Shown here in pieces: positions 18,590 to 27,148 of a DNA stretch of 64,000 nucleotides. How positions within the stretch are numbered: the first letter of the stretch is position 1; every line of letters starts with the position of its first letter. This DNA comes from Dyadobacter crusticola DSM 16708 (GTDB lineage Bacteria; Bacteroidota; Bacteroidia; Cytophagales; Spirosomataceae). Where the stretch lies: positions 110,432-174,431 of the forward strand of contig NZ_KL370787.1 of the NCBI RefSeq assembly GCF_000701505.1. The letters are read 5' to 3'. The position numbers and the translations under genes were made by a program. The notes beneath the pieces were generated by a model. It was not told the origin of the DNA, did not search any database, and worked only from the letters and a program-made list of their open reading frames with translations.

Positions 18590-21193
18590 ATGAAATTACT
18601 TTACCGATTGCTATTGATTATGCCGATTTTCATGGCTACTCGATCATCCGTCTACGCTCAAGTAGCTGATCCAATAAAATTCACTCTTGAAACAAATGCT
18701 ACAACGGTCGTCCTTAATGAGGATTTTCAGATCCTTGTAAAGGCCGAACTTTTGAATTTACCACCCAGTGCGTCTTTTATTTTTGAAGACAGCCGGTCCT
18801 TCAAACTTAAGGTCGTTCTACCAGATGGATTTGTTCAGACTGGCGGCTCCTATTCTGAGTACCTGATCGATAAGCTGTCTGCGGCAAAGCCTGCCGCGAC
18901 TTACACTCTGAAGGGAAGATTCACCAAACTACAAACAAGCGGCTTTTTTGAATTGTTAAGAGGTCATCCCGAAGCAGATGCCTCTGCTAGGTTCGTCGCA
19001 GTGGGTAAGCTCACCTACGAAATTGAGAATAATATCACTTCTCCAAAAGCAAATCATGCTGCTCGAATTCAAACCTTTTCATTGACTTATGTCCCGTTCA
19101 TGACAGTTAACGAATTGCGCACTACCGCCGACTCTGTAAAAGTAGTCCTCGTAATAAGCGGGGAAAAGACCTACACGTTTCGGTATGACTCCCTCAGTAC
19201 TGCTGCTGATAATGGCGCGAGCGTCATTGTTAATGCAGGCAAACGATATGTCATTGACTCGGATTATTTAACACCAGAGATGTTCGGAGCTAAGGGGGAT
19301 GGAGTCACCGATGACGGAGCCGCTATTCAGGCGATGCTAAATGTACCAGGTTCGGAATATAGGTTTAAAGCAGGTTCTGTCTATATAACAAGTAGTCAGT
19401 TATTCATACGACATTCTAATAGTAAACTCCTTGGAAACAACGCCATAATTAAGCCGAAAGCAGGTTTTCCTTCGAGCGGCATCCTATTACAGACATCAAA
19501 TACAGCACCCAATTACTCTAATCAGGGTGTTTCCATCAACCTGCAAAAAGGAAGTCCAGCAATCCTCGTCCCGAATGCCTCAACACTTTTGAAGGTTGGA
19601 GATTTTATCAGATTTGAAGGTAATCATAAATTTGTTAATGGCGACCAAATCTACAGCTATGGTCATGTCGCTGAGATCAAAGCTATTAATGGCGAGACGG
19701 TAATACTTTCAATTGTCCCGATTGAAACGTTTACCGCAACTAAGATCTATACATATACCATTTTAAAAGGAATATCAATAAGTGAATTGAATTTTGATCA
19801 TGCAGGGCTACCTGTTTTTGGCTCCCTTCATCTCCACTATTGTATAAACTCCAGAATTAATGGCGGCAAGTTTCAAGGCACGGGAACGGGTGAATTCGGC
19901 ATATTCTTAGATCAGAACATAAACAGTATGGTGGAACTTGCAGAAATTGAAGGCTACCCTAATCTAACCGGGATAGGCTACGGAGTTTCTATAACAGGTC
20001 ATAATGTGCTTGCATTCAAAAACAAAATTTCGGATTGTAAACATGCCTTAACAACGGGAGATAGAAGGTTTATGTCTACCGGCGTCAATTTTGATAGTAA
20101 TGTTTGTTACGGTTTAGCACAGAATCAAAACACGGCTCCCCTTGACTACCATGGCAATTCACGTGGGCAAGCCAAAAATAATCAGATCTATAGTTTTGCC
20201 CCAACCGGAGCTCAGTTGCGCGATGGTGGAATAGACTTCATCGACAACACCGTTTTTCTTAATTGGAGTGGTGAAGCCGTAACGCTGAAGGGACTTGCCC
20301 TATTGGAATTGTTTTTTGGCGAAAACAAGATAGAAGGGAACAAGTTTGTAATTACTCATACAAATACAGTGCTAGCCACGCAGGCCATAAATGTTGATCT
20401 AATAAATAGTGTTCGTAATAAACACGTATCCATTAAACACAATGCGTTCAATGAAGGTTGGGTAAACTGGGAACAGTCAGACGGCGGATTAGTGATGGAC
20501 GACAACTATTTCGACTCCGGAGTTGAGTCCGGCAGCTCTCAGGTTTTTGGGGGCATATTATTGACAGATGTTCGTGACTTTAAAATTATCAATAACACTT
20601 TCCTTAACCGCAGCATCTCGCAGACAGCAGCATACGCGATAAATGCCACGGCTAATTGCATTCGTGGATTTATCAGCAATAATTCATTTGATGTTACCAA
20701 CAACTTTGCTCAACCATTAATCCGAATTCCCGGGAACCAAATGCAGGTTTTCAATAACATCTTCTTGTCAAATGCAGCGTATGGCTCCTACATAGGATTT
20801 TATACACCCGAGTCAAAGGCCTTGTTGAAGAGCAATAAAAGAGTTGATGATACAGGCAATTACTACGTAATTACATATCAAAATTCATTACCAGCACCGT
20901 CCGCCTACTATGTTGATCATGTTATACAGTTTAACTCTTCCGTTGGAACAACAAGTTATACATGCAAATTCGTAGGTGGTGAGTATAAATGGCTGTTGAG
21001 CGAAGTGGCTGTTTTATTCAATTCTAGCTCTACTATGCCAACGAAAGCCCTACTCAATTCAACCTACGGCAATTACAAAGCAGGAACAACGATCATATAT
21101 CCTTCTATCCAGACAGGCAGAAAACGTTTTCTAAAATTATCAGACGCAATAAGTGGAGAGTGGGAAGTAATTACGCCAGAGCTAGTGCAGTAA
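18590..21193 (+). CDS. secreted tailspike-like protein with pectate-lyase-type beta-helix, paralogue 2 (867 aa)
   Basis: The start at 18590 is chosen because it opens a signal peptide (cut after about residue 24, Val-Tyr-Ala-Gln). The open frame upstream overlaps the previous gene out of phase and is spurious. The N-terminal sandwich (DPIKFTLETN, NEDFQILVKAE, DGFVQTGGSY), the tailspike linker (STAADNGASV, PEMFGAKGDGVTDD), the beta-helix body and the C-terminal block (KALLNSTYG, WEVITPEL) run parallel to paralogue 1. The gap between the two genes is 31 bp, so they form an operon and are a tandem duplication that has diverged in the helix part. That pattern is expected when the helix sets substrate or receptor specificity. 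No transmembrane helix is seen beyond the signal. Confidence 0.8.
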   Translation: MKLLYRLLLIMPIFMATRSSVYAQVADPIKFTLETNATTVVLNEDFQILVKAELLNLPPSASFIFEDSRSFKLKVVLPDGFVQTGGSYSEYLIDKLSAAKPAATYTLKGRFTKLQTSGFFELLRGHPEADASARFVAVGKLTYEIENNITSPKANHAARIQTFSLTYVPFMTVNELRTTADSVKVVLVISGEKTYTFRYDSLSTAADNGASVIVNAGKRYVIDSDYLTPEMFGAKGDGVTDDGAAIQAMLNVPGSEYRFKAGSVYITSSQLFIRHSNSKLLGNNAIIKPKAGFPSSGILLQTSNTAPNYSNQGVSINLQKGSPAILVPNASTLLKVGDFIRFEGNHKFVNGDQIYSYGHVAEIKAINGETVILSIVPIETFTATKIYTYTILKGISISELNFDHAGLPVFGSLHLHYCINSRINGGKFQGTGTGEFGIFLDQNINSMVELAEIEGYPNLTGIGYGVSITGHNVLAFKNKISDCKHALTTGDRRFMSTGVNFDSNVCYGLAQNQNTAPLDYHGNSRGQAKNNQIYSFAPTGAQLRDGGIDFIDNTVFLNWSGEAVTLKGLALLELFFGENKIEGNKFVITHTNTVLATQAINVDLINSVRNKHVSIKHNAFNEGWVNWEQSDGGLVMDDNYFDSGVESGSSQVFGGILLTDVRDFKIINNTFLNRSISQTAAYAINATANCIRGFISNNSFDVTNNFAQPLIRIPGNQMQVFNNIFLSNAAYGSYIGFYTPESKALLKSNKRVDDTGNYYVITYQNSLPAPSAYYVDHVIQFNSSVGTTSYTCKFVGGEYKWLLSEVAVLFNSSSTMPTKALLNSTYGNYKAGTTIIYPSIQTGRKRFLKLSDAISGEWEVITPELVQ

Positions 21194-21251
21194 CATAAGA
21201 TAGACGCCAGACTTGTAGACACGATTATTGGTTATTCGGCATTGACTGATT

Positions 21252-21368
21252 TTAAAGTTTGATTTTCGCTATCAGCAATAATCTGCCCGAAACGAGTATT
21301 CTGATCACTTCTTGCTTGAATTCCGGATCGTAACTCCGACGAGTTTTTACGAATTTTGGGCCTTTCAT
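21252..21368 (-). pseudogene. IS3-family transposase OrfA remnant
   Basis: A 38-codon minus-strand frame begins MKGPKFVKTRRSYDPEFKQE and continues VIRILVSGR, the start of an IS3 OrfA helix-turn-helix. It then loses the family sequence and stops. Neither the rest of OrfA nor OrfB is present, so this is a relic of a decayed insertion. Confidence 0.6.
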
Positions 21369-21601
21369 TTTGCATCATGTTGTGCAAAAATGTGTCCCGC
21401 TTTTCGGAGCCACCTCAGAGATATCGGCCAGGCTGAACCTGGCCGATAAGCAAAACGATGTCGCGGCCTCATCGAACAAATATTGATATTCAAACTTACA
21501 AACCATCTCAAAATCTCCACAACTTCAGGGACCAATGCAGCCATTCTAGTGACAAAACGCTGGTGTCTGAATTTGATCGCAATGGAACTGTATTCGTTTT
21601 G

Positions 21602-21609
21602 TAACTTTG
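21602..21609 (+). promoter_or_regulatory. candidate -7 promoter element
   Basis: TAACTTTG matches the TAnnTTTG consensus 22 bp before the start at 21631. The nearest TTTG upstream (21572-21575) is 26 bp away, longer than the usual 19 bp. Confidence 0.4.
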
Positions 21610-21630
21610 ATCGTCAACAACTACTCCCCA

Positions 21631-21849
21631 ATGACAACAAAAGAATTGGTTGACTATTTTGCAGAGAAGAATCTGCCCGAGGGGCCAATTAAATTCAACA
21701 AATACACAACCGTTGAGGACCCTGCAAAATTTGTAGCCTCAGAGTTGAACATACTCAAGATAAGTCCGGATTACAAAGGATCTGATAGCTGCCAGCTTCG
21801 CCTCATCGAATTCAAGGAATGGTTGGAGAACGGACAGCCTGCTTTCTAA
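21631..21849 (+). CDS. small conserved protein, DUF6965-like (72 aa)
   Basis: I start it at the ATG 21631; an in-frame TTG at 21607 overlaps the candidate -7 element and so cannot be the start if that promoter is real. The sequence (LPEGPIKFNKYTTVEDPAKFV, then CQLRLIEFKEWLE) resembles small Bacteroidota proteins that I recall as DUF6965. The function of that family is unknown. It is soluble and cytoplasmic by composition. It lies between an IS3 relic and an IS110 copy, in a part of the element that has collected insertions. Confidence 0.6.
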   Translation: MTTKELVDYFAEKNLPEGPIKFNKYTTVEDPAKFVASELNILKISPDYKGSDSCQLRLIEFKEWLENGQPAF

Positions 21850-22209
21850 AACACTGGAACAAACAGTAATGAGTGACATAAAATGGAGTTACCAAAAAGT
21901 AGTCACCACTCCTACCTAAACATGTGTCGGTCCGCTGCCGGTATAGATATACAGACATCAAAAGTCCTCTTCTTTGTCCACCGCGTCAACACCTCCATTT
22001 TTTTTAAACTGGTTTCGCAGATAGGGAGTAAATTCTCAAACTTATAAGGGTAGCCCGCCACTCCGTAATTATTAAAAAGCTGAATAGGTTTTTCCTTCAA
22101 TCCATATAATACATTACATCAACGCTGCGCTGTCTAAATAAGCTCAAAATCCTGGTAGGTAATACCTTGTTCAGCCAATAGCACTCTTTAGACATTGGCT
22201 ACCCATACC
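21850..22209. other. 360-bp stretch downstream of the IS110 transposase; no supported gene
   Basis: A 62-codon minus-strand frame (21912-22100) has no recognisable similarity and ends in low-complexity sequence. Part of this stretch should be the 3' non-coding end of the IS110 element, whose exact ends I cannot place. Confidence 0.4.
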
Positions 22210-23205
22210 TTAAAGCCTAAGGAAGTGCTTATTATCCCTTACGCATGCAAAGATTCTGTGAATTATCTTGTTGCGGATTGCATTAAGAATAGACATATTG
22301 TTCTTCCCTTCCTTCTGTTTGCGCTGATAATAATCCTTTAATGAATTGTTGTTAGACCTACTTATACTTATCATTGCTGCAAGGTGCAAATTCGTTTTTA
22401 GCTCTTTATTAGCAAAGAATGAAACCCGACGCCTTCTGTTCAGACTCGATCCTGAGGACCACTCAAAAGGTGCTACTCCGCAGTAACTAGCGAATTGTTT
22501 TGCCGAGGAAATGTTAAGAAATTCATTCGTGCTAGTTAGAATTTGAGTAGCTATTACTTTGCCGACACAAGGCACGGAGGTGATGATCGAAGTAAGGTTG
22601 CTCAGCCGTTGATCCCCGCTGATAACAGAATCTATTTTCGACTCTATCGCCTCAATATCTTTGTTGATGGCATCCAGTGTGTTTGCATAGCAACTATTTA
22701 AACTTTTGTTTACCTCACTATTCAGAAAGTAGACGCTTACTTTTTCTTCATTGATTAAGATAGCCCGGACCTTGATTAACCTTTTTCTGATAGTCGTCAA
22801 CTTTTTGAGCTGCTCAATGCACTCCCGGGGCTGGTTCCAGATTTTTAATGAAGTGTGGTTCTTTTTCGCGTATTCAGCGATTCTTACAGCATCTAGCCTA
22901 TCATTTTTCCCCCTTTGTATCCCCAATGATTTTTTAATTTGAAGGGCCGACTCGAGGCAAATGGCAATCTTTTTAGCGGAAAGTACCTTCGTTAAGAAAT
23001 CGCCGTAAATCCCCATATTCTCCGCGCAAAAGAAAGCTTCACGGAACTTGAACCCGTGTTCTCTCTTTCGTTCGGCAAGAAATTTCTTGATGGCTTCTTG
23101 TGAGTTCTCGATCTTGAAAGTGGATATCCTACCATCAACCTCAATTAAAGCGATATCGACTGTCAACTTCGAAATATCAACGCCAAAGAAGTATTTTACG
23201 CTCAT
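22210..23205 (-). CDS. IS110-family transposase (331 aa)
   Basis: The N-terminal RuvC-like DEDD domain is intact: Asp10 (GVDISK), Glu62 (CAENMG), and Asp102 and Asp105 (GKNDRLDAVRIAEYA). The C-terminal transposase-20 domain shows SVPCVGKVIATQIL near residue 210 and an SSGSS serine cluster near residue 250 followed by an Arg-rich stretch, where the catalytic serine of this family lies. The full length (331 aa) suggests an active copy. IS110 recombinases use a non-coding bridge RNA from the element's own ends to pair target and donor. The gene lies inside the prophage-like element, next to an unrelated tyrosine recombinase. Confidence 0.93.
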   Translation of the reverse strand: MSVKYFFGVDISKLTVDIALIEVDGRISTFKIENSQEAIKKFLAERKREHGFKFREAFFCAENMGIYGDFLTKVLSAKKIAICLESALQIKKSLGIQRGKNDRLDAVRIAEYAKKNHTSLKIWNQPRECIEQLKKLTTIRKRLIKVRAILINEEKVSVYFLNSEVNKSLNSCYANTLDAINKDIEAIESKIDSVISGDQRLSNLTSIITSVPCVGKVIATQILTSTNEFLNISSAKQFASYCGVAPFEWSSGSSLNRRRRVSFFANKELKTNLHLAAMISISRSNNNSLKDYYQRKQKEGKNNMSILNAIRNKIIHRIFACVRDNKHFLRL

Positions 23206-23415
23206 GTTTTTGATGTTTAAGTTGCTATCAGAAATCTCAGAATGACCTCAATATGTATTCCTTGTACTTATAAGGCAACTGATCGTGGCGATAACTCGTT
23301 TTTCAGAACCTCTAAGATCATTGAATGTCACGGTTTACTCATTTAAAGACTTCACCTGTATCAGGAGAAGTCTTCTTCTTGCAAGGATTTTCCGTGTATA
23401 GGTAACTGCGGACTG
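23206..23415 (-). other. 5' non-coding region of IS110, possible bridge RNA source
   Basis: About 210 bp lie between the transposase start and the end of the neighbouring recombinase gene. In IS110-group elements the bridge RNA is made from the sequence ahead of the transposase. I see no obvious simple hairpin pair and cannot fold it reliably, so this is positional inference only. Confidence 0.3.
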
Positions 23416-25107
23416 TTAGGCTTTCCATTCAGACAAAATCCGCTGATGCCGTACCTTCCCGTATACCCGTACAAACTTGGTAGAGGTATGACCCAACATT
23501 CCAGCAACAGCCTCAAACGACATGCCCCGATGGTTGATCGACATATCTGTAAACGTCTTCCTTGCTACCTTATTTGTCAAAACCTTTTCCGTTTCAATTT
23601 TCTCCGCAATTAGCTTGAGGTAGTCATTCGACTTCTGGCACGAAATCCTGGGAAGATTGGAGACTGAACCGTATTTCCTAATAAGAGCAGATGCGACTGG
23701 ATGTAAAGGAATGATTGCGGGTTTGCCTGTCTTTTGGCGGTCGTACTCAATCCATTTCGCCTTCAAATTGCTTTTGATATTCGCATCCGTTATACGTTGG
23801 TAATCCCCTACGTGTAGGCCGGTATAGCACATGAAGAGGAAAGAGTCTGCAACCTTCTGCAGCTTGTCACTGAATGCCGTATTTTTTAATCGATCAAGCT
23901 CTTCATGGTCAAGGCAGGTTAAATCTATTTTACCCTCCCACTCAAGCCTAATACCCTTCAATGGGTTATTAGAAATAATCTGGTGAGAGATTGCAACATC
24001 AAACGGCCCATAAAGACACTGAACCGACTTGTTCGCATAATCTTGTGAATATCCTTTTATATGCTTCATCCACTTCCAAAACCCTTTTACATGTACAGAA
24101 CGCACCTCATCGACATACTTTAATTGAGAGTAATCCTCGAAATAGCGGTATACACGCTCGTACCTGGTCAAGGTAGATTTGCTCCTGCCGGCCTGCTTCA
24201 AGTCTTTCAAATGGATATGAAAAAGCTCATCCAAAGCCATCCGCTTATCATAATCCTGGGTGTTGTTAAAATAACCATCAATGACGGACTCAGGAGTAGG
24301 TACTTTACCGCGCTTACGATATTCGTTGTATACTGAGGTCAATCCTTCCCGTAGGTTTATCAGCTTTTCGGTTTGTTCCTCATCGCCAACGATACACTGC
24401 AATTTCGCATCCCAAGTCTTTGGAGAAACGTGTATGGCCGTCGAAAAAGATGGCGCCGTCACACCGTTCACTCGAACCCGACACTCTATTGGACAGAGTC
24501 CGGATTTATTTAGCCGGGCCTTTCGGATAACAAAAAGAACTATTATCCTGTGAATAGTTAAGGGCCCTCGGCGGAGTTTGGTCCTCTTAACCGCCCGAGC
24601 TGCCAAACGGGTATCTAACTTGGAAAGCTTGTTTTTGAGGGAGGCCACCTTTTCGTCAAGCACTTCCTTCTTAAACTTGGATCTTCCCGGATTTTGAGAT
24701 AATTGGTGCTCAATTTCGCTAAGAATTGCCCGTTTCTGTTCCAAAATATAGTTGTCGTCTCGTGGACTAATCACGAAGGAGGAATATTGCCTTTTGAAAA
24801 CAGTTACTACTTGCTCGGCGGTAACCTCCCCCCTGCCCCAGCAGTCTTTGTACACATCTAGGAGAGACATCTTAATTCTACATAGAAACTCATTCTTTGC
24901 ATCAACGCCAAGGCCCTGAAAGCACTGTTTCTTGAGGTCCCATTCCCCCTCCACTGCTGTGAGGTTGCTGATGAAAGAGGCATCTGTCCCTTTTACCACG
25001 ACCAGCACGGCGATATGATTTTGATTGCATCTGAAGCTAACCTTGAATACACTTGGAAGCAAAATTCGCAAATGAGACATACTTGTCGATTGCAGTTCGT
25101 TTTTCAT
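23416..25107 (-). CDS. tyrosine recombinase with two arm-type DNA-binding domains (563 aa)
   Basis: The catalytic domain spans residues 395-563: CYTGLHVGDYQRI (His432 where the first catalytic Arg is usual), RQKTGKPAIIPL with the beta-hairpin Lys, ARKTF (Arg516), MLGH (His540) and nucleophile Tyr549 in FVRVYGK. Loss of the first Arg is common in Bacteroidota integrases. A SAM-like core-binding domain covers 290-390. An arm-binding domain covers 190-280, and a similar module appears at 20-105, so the N-terminus looks duplicated, with a charged coiled-coil linker at 120-175. The start at 25107 is preferred over 25152 because it begins MKNELQS. It is probably the integrase of a second mobile unit nested here. 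Confidence 0.85.
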   Translation of the reverse strand: MKNELQSTSMSHLRILLPSVFKVSFRCNQNHIAVLVVVKGTDASFISNLTAVEGEWDLKKQCFQGLGVDAKNEFLCRIKMSLLDVYKDCWGRGEVTAEQVVTVFKRQYSSFVISPRDDNYILEQKRAILSEIEHQLSQNPGRSKFKKEVLDEKVASLKNKLSKLDTRLAARAVKRTKLRRGPLTIHRIIVLFVIRKARLNKSGLCPIECRVRVNGVTAPSFSTAIHVSPKTWDAKLQCIVGDEEQTEKLINLREGLTSVYNEYRKRGKVPTPESVIDGYFNNTQDYDKRMALDELFHIHLKDLKQAGRSKSTLTRYERVYRYFEDYSQLKYVDEVRSVHVKGFWKWMKHIKGYSQDYANKSVQCLYGPFDVAISHQIISNNPLKGIRLEWEGKIDLTCLDHEELDRLKNTAFSDKLQKVADSFLFMCYTGLHVGDYQRITDANIKSNLKAKWIEYDRQKTGKPAIIPLHPVASALIRKYGSVSNLPRISCQKSNDYLKLIAEKIETEKVLTNKVARKTFTDMSINHRGMSFEAVAGMLGHTSTKFVRVYGKVRHQRILSEWKA

Positions 25108-25411
25108 TTTGAAAAATGTTTGGAGTTTAAAAGTCAGAGTTCTTGCGGTCAAGGAAATATGTTGTGAGACACCCCTTACCCTAGCGCCTTTTGATGGCGC
25201 CAGGTTTTCGAGGGGTTCAGCTCAATATTGCGTGCTCTTCACGCTTTTCCCTTGCGAGCAGTTATGTGTGCCGGGGAGGCAATTGGTTTAACTGTGCGAT
25301 CAATGAAACGGATAAGATCCTCGAAATTTCCGGACTGATTGCGGTTGCAAATGGCGTTTGTGATCTCTTGATAACTCGTGCCTTTGAATTCTTGCTTTTG
25401 CATGGCTCGGC

Positions 25412-25669
25412 TCAGTGGTCAGATGAATACTTAACTGGCTCAATCGCTGCAAGTAGCTCCTTCAAGCCACGGTACAGGTACATGCGCTCCTGTGTTATGT
25501 GATGATCAATACACGCACTTGGATTCGAAAGGCTGTCACTCAGCATCTCCCAAAGGATTAACTCCATGGCGGTAACGGAGCCATTCTCCTTGAAGAATAG
25601 ATCGATAGCTTCATTTACCTGCGACTGAGTTTCGGATGTTCCGGAATTGACATTAACTGCATTTTTCAT
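25412..25669 (-). CDS. hypothetical protein (85 aa)
   Basis: The protein is acidic and helical, with an LFFKENGSVTAMELILWEML core and no membrane segment; I do not recognise a family. It reads toward the recombinase 305 bp downstream. A palindrome GTTGGATTTCCAAC sits about 100 bp upstream of its start, and the same motif is at the core of the larger inverted repeat at 26024-26069. That suggests shared control with the 70-residue gene on the same strand. A small regulator or accessory factor for the recombinase is possible but not shown. Confidence 0.55.
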   Translation of the reverse strand: MKNAVNVNSGTSETQSQVNEAIDLFFKENGSVTAMELILWEMLSDSLSNPSACIDHHITQERMYLYRGLKELLAAIEPVKYSSDH

Positions 25670-25767
25670 AATTTTGAAAGGTTAGATTAAGTGAAATTGA
25701 TTTAACTCGCCCGGAGAGTCTCGGCCTACGAAACTTTGACGATCCGGGTTTTTCTTACTTCCTGCAC

Positions 25768-25783
25768 TGTTGGATTTCCAACA
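25768..25783. promoter_or_regulatory. candidate operator palindrome
   Basis: TGTTGGATTTCCAACA is a 7-bp inverted repeat around two central bases. Its core is the complement of the one at the centre of the inverted repeat 26024-26069. It lies between the 70-aa and 85-aa leftward genes. Confidence 0.5.
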
Positions 25784-25805
25784 AGATCAGGGCAAAAATA
25801 AAAGG

Positions 25806-26018
25806 CTATTGCCCTTTATATTGAATTTTTAGTTCGATCTCAAAATTGCCAAATTCGAGAAGAATGTCTTTCATTCGAGATTCTGAAATGCCCCTGTTGT
25901 GTGTGTAGTCTCGCCAGGCCGTGACCGCCTTTCCTTTCTTAACATCAGGAGGAAGTGAAGGGTACTTATTTTTAATCCACCAATCAAACGCCTCCTTGAT
26001 AGTTGTAAAGTTTTTCAT
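25806..26018 (-). CDS. hypothetical protein (70 aa)
   Basis: This small basic protein (KEAFDWWIKNKYPSLPP, then AWRDYTHNRGIS) has no recognised domain. Its start is 5 bp from a large perfect inverted repeat, and a divergent gene pair starts about 290 bp away. That is a position typical for a small repressor or immunity gene; the protein itself does not show an obvious helix-turn-helix. Frame and context support a real gene. The function is unknown. Confidence 0.55.
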   Translation of the reverse strand: MKNFTTIKEAFDWWIKNKYPSLPPDVKKGKAVTAWRDYTHNRGISESRMKDILLEFGNFEIELKIQYKGQ

Positions 26019-26023
26019 GAGTC

Positions 26024-26069
26024 AAAGATAGTTGTTAGTGTTGGAAATCCAACACTAACAACTATCTTT
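26024..26069. repeat. perfect 46-bp inverted repeat in a divergent promoter region
   Basis: Two 22-bp arms, perfectly complementary, flank a 2-bp centre (26046-26047). The core GTTGGAAATCCAAC recurs at 25769-25782. The position, between leftward and rightward genes, favours a regulatory operator over a terminator, although the long arms could also form a cruciform or RNA hairpin. Confidence 0.75.
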
Positions 26070-26309
26070 TTGTGAAAATATTTTTCAGTCTGTCAAAGAA
26101 CGCCGCTACACCAAATATTCATAAATTCTTTAATAAATACAAATATAACTTTTTATATAATTCTCATAAAGTGTTCATTTTATTTCATTTGAAATAATTT
26201 TCCCCATCCTGTCAACTTTTCAAAAAATGGTATATTTATATTTATTTGGAAAGTTGGCTTCTAGTTGAATATATTCGCAGCTGAGGTGCAAAAAAACCAC
26301 CCATTCATC

Positions 26310-26615
26310 ATGGACACATCAGAACGGGCAGCACTGAAATATGCAGAGAGCCTCAGCAGAGACGAAATCCATCGTAGGGATCTGACAGCAGCGTTTATCG
26401 CCGGCACCATCTACGCACAGAGAAACGGCTCATTGGTAGAAGGCATGTCTAACAACGTATTAGCCGACGAGGACAGCAGGCTCATCGCAAGAATGAATAT
26501 CAAGGATCTTATTGCTGCCGGGTGCACTCTCCGTGAGGCGCTGGATAAGTTTGGCATAGCCTATGAATTAGTTAGTAAGATTTATTCACCCAAACCTAAT
26601 CCCGATAATCAATGA
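26310..26615 (+). CDS. hypothetical protein (101 aa), first of a two-gene unit
   Basis: The ATG at 26310 is preferred over the TTG at 26265. The sequence is helical (SERAALKYAESLSRDEI, and NIKDLIAAGCTLREALDKFGI). The last block could be a short helix-turn-helix, but the call is weak. Its stop overlaps the start of the next gene by 4 bp, so the two are translationally coupled. It is transcribed away from the 46-bp inverted repeat. A role in lysogeny control is inferred from position only. Confidence 0.55.
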   Translation: MDTSERAALKYAESLSRDEIHRRDLTAAFIAGTIYAQRNGSLVEGMSNNVLADEDSRLIARMNIKDLIAAGCTLREALDKFGIAYELVSKIYSPKPNPDNQ

Positions 26616-26986
26616 TGAAGTCCCGATTAGCGAGGGCACTGAGACATTTATCAATCTCAATCGATCCTGAGTCAGGCAAGCTTAGAGAGCTACCAGACGG
26701 ATTCTACGAAATCGCAAAGAGGATAAGCCACCGCGACTACTGCACGGTTTACATTTTACTCATGCGTCATCCAGAAATTTCGTCTGAATGGATACTTCGA
26801 GGATCCGGCAAAATGTTAATTAATGATGACGAACAAGTTGCGGAAATGAAGAATCTCTCGAGCAGAATAGCATATCTTGAAACCCGGTTATCAAGGGAAA
26901 TAAGCATTAACAATCGTCTAATTAATATATTAGCCTACCCGTCACCCAAGAAGAATAAAGACAAAGACTCTGAGGGAGAAAGTTAG
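26612..26986 (+). CDS. degenerate XRE/CI-like regulator with coiled-coil tail (124 aa)
   Basis: The block RHPEISSEWILRGSGKML near residues 52-69 is the end of the N-terminal domain found in many Bacteroidota CI-like repressors, where it closes a five-helix HTH. Ahead of it the sequence (LPDGFYEIAKRISHRDYCTVYILL) is shorter than usual and lacks a clear recognition helix. Residues 75-108 form a heptad-like coiled coil (MKNLSSRIAYLETRLSREI) for oligomerisation, then a Lys-rich tail. Coupled to the preceding gene by a 4-bp overlap. It may be a non-binding or partner subunit of a repressor; moderate confidence only. Confidence 0.55.
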   Translation: MMKSRLARALRHLSISIDPESGKLRELPDGFYEIAKRISHRDYCTVYILLMRHPEISSEWILRGSGKMLINDDEQVAEMKNLSSRIAYLETRLSREISINNRLINILAYPSPKKNKDKDSEGES

Positions 26987-27148
26987 CTTATTCCTTTAAA
27001 TCGCAAGTGCTTGCAACTTACCTCATCCGAAAGAGCTAGCAGGACAATATTTGAGTGATTGGGTAAAAATCACAGCGGCTATTTAGATAAGAGAGTCCCC
27101 CGCCTTGTTTGAGACGTGGAAGGGGAAGATGACAAGGAAACATTAATG

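Noticed and set aside
21912..22100. 62-codon minus-strand frame downstream of the IS110 gene
   Set aside because: No recognisable similarity and no coding-like pattern; the region is probably IS non-coding sequence.
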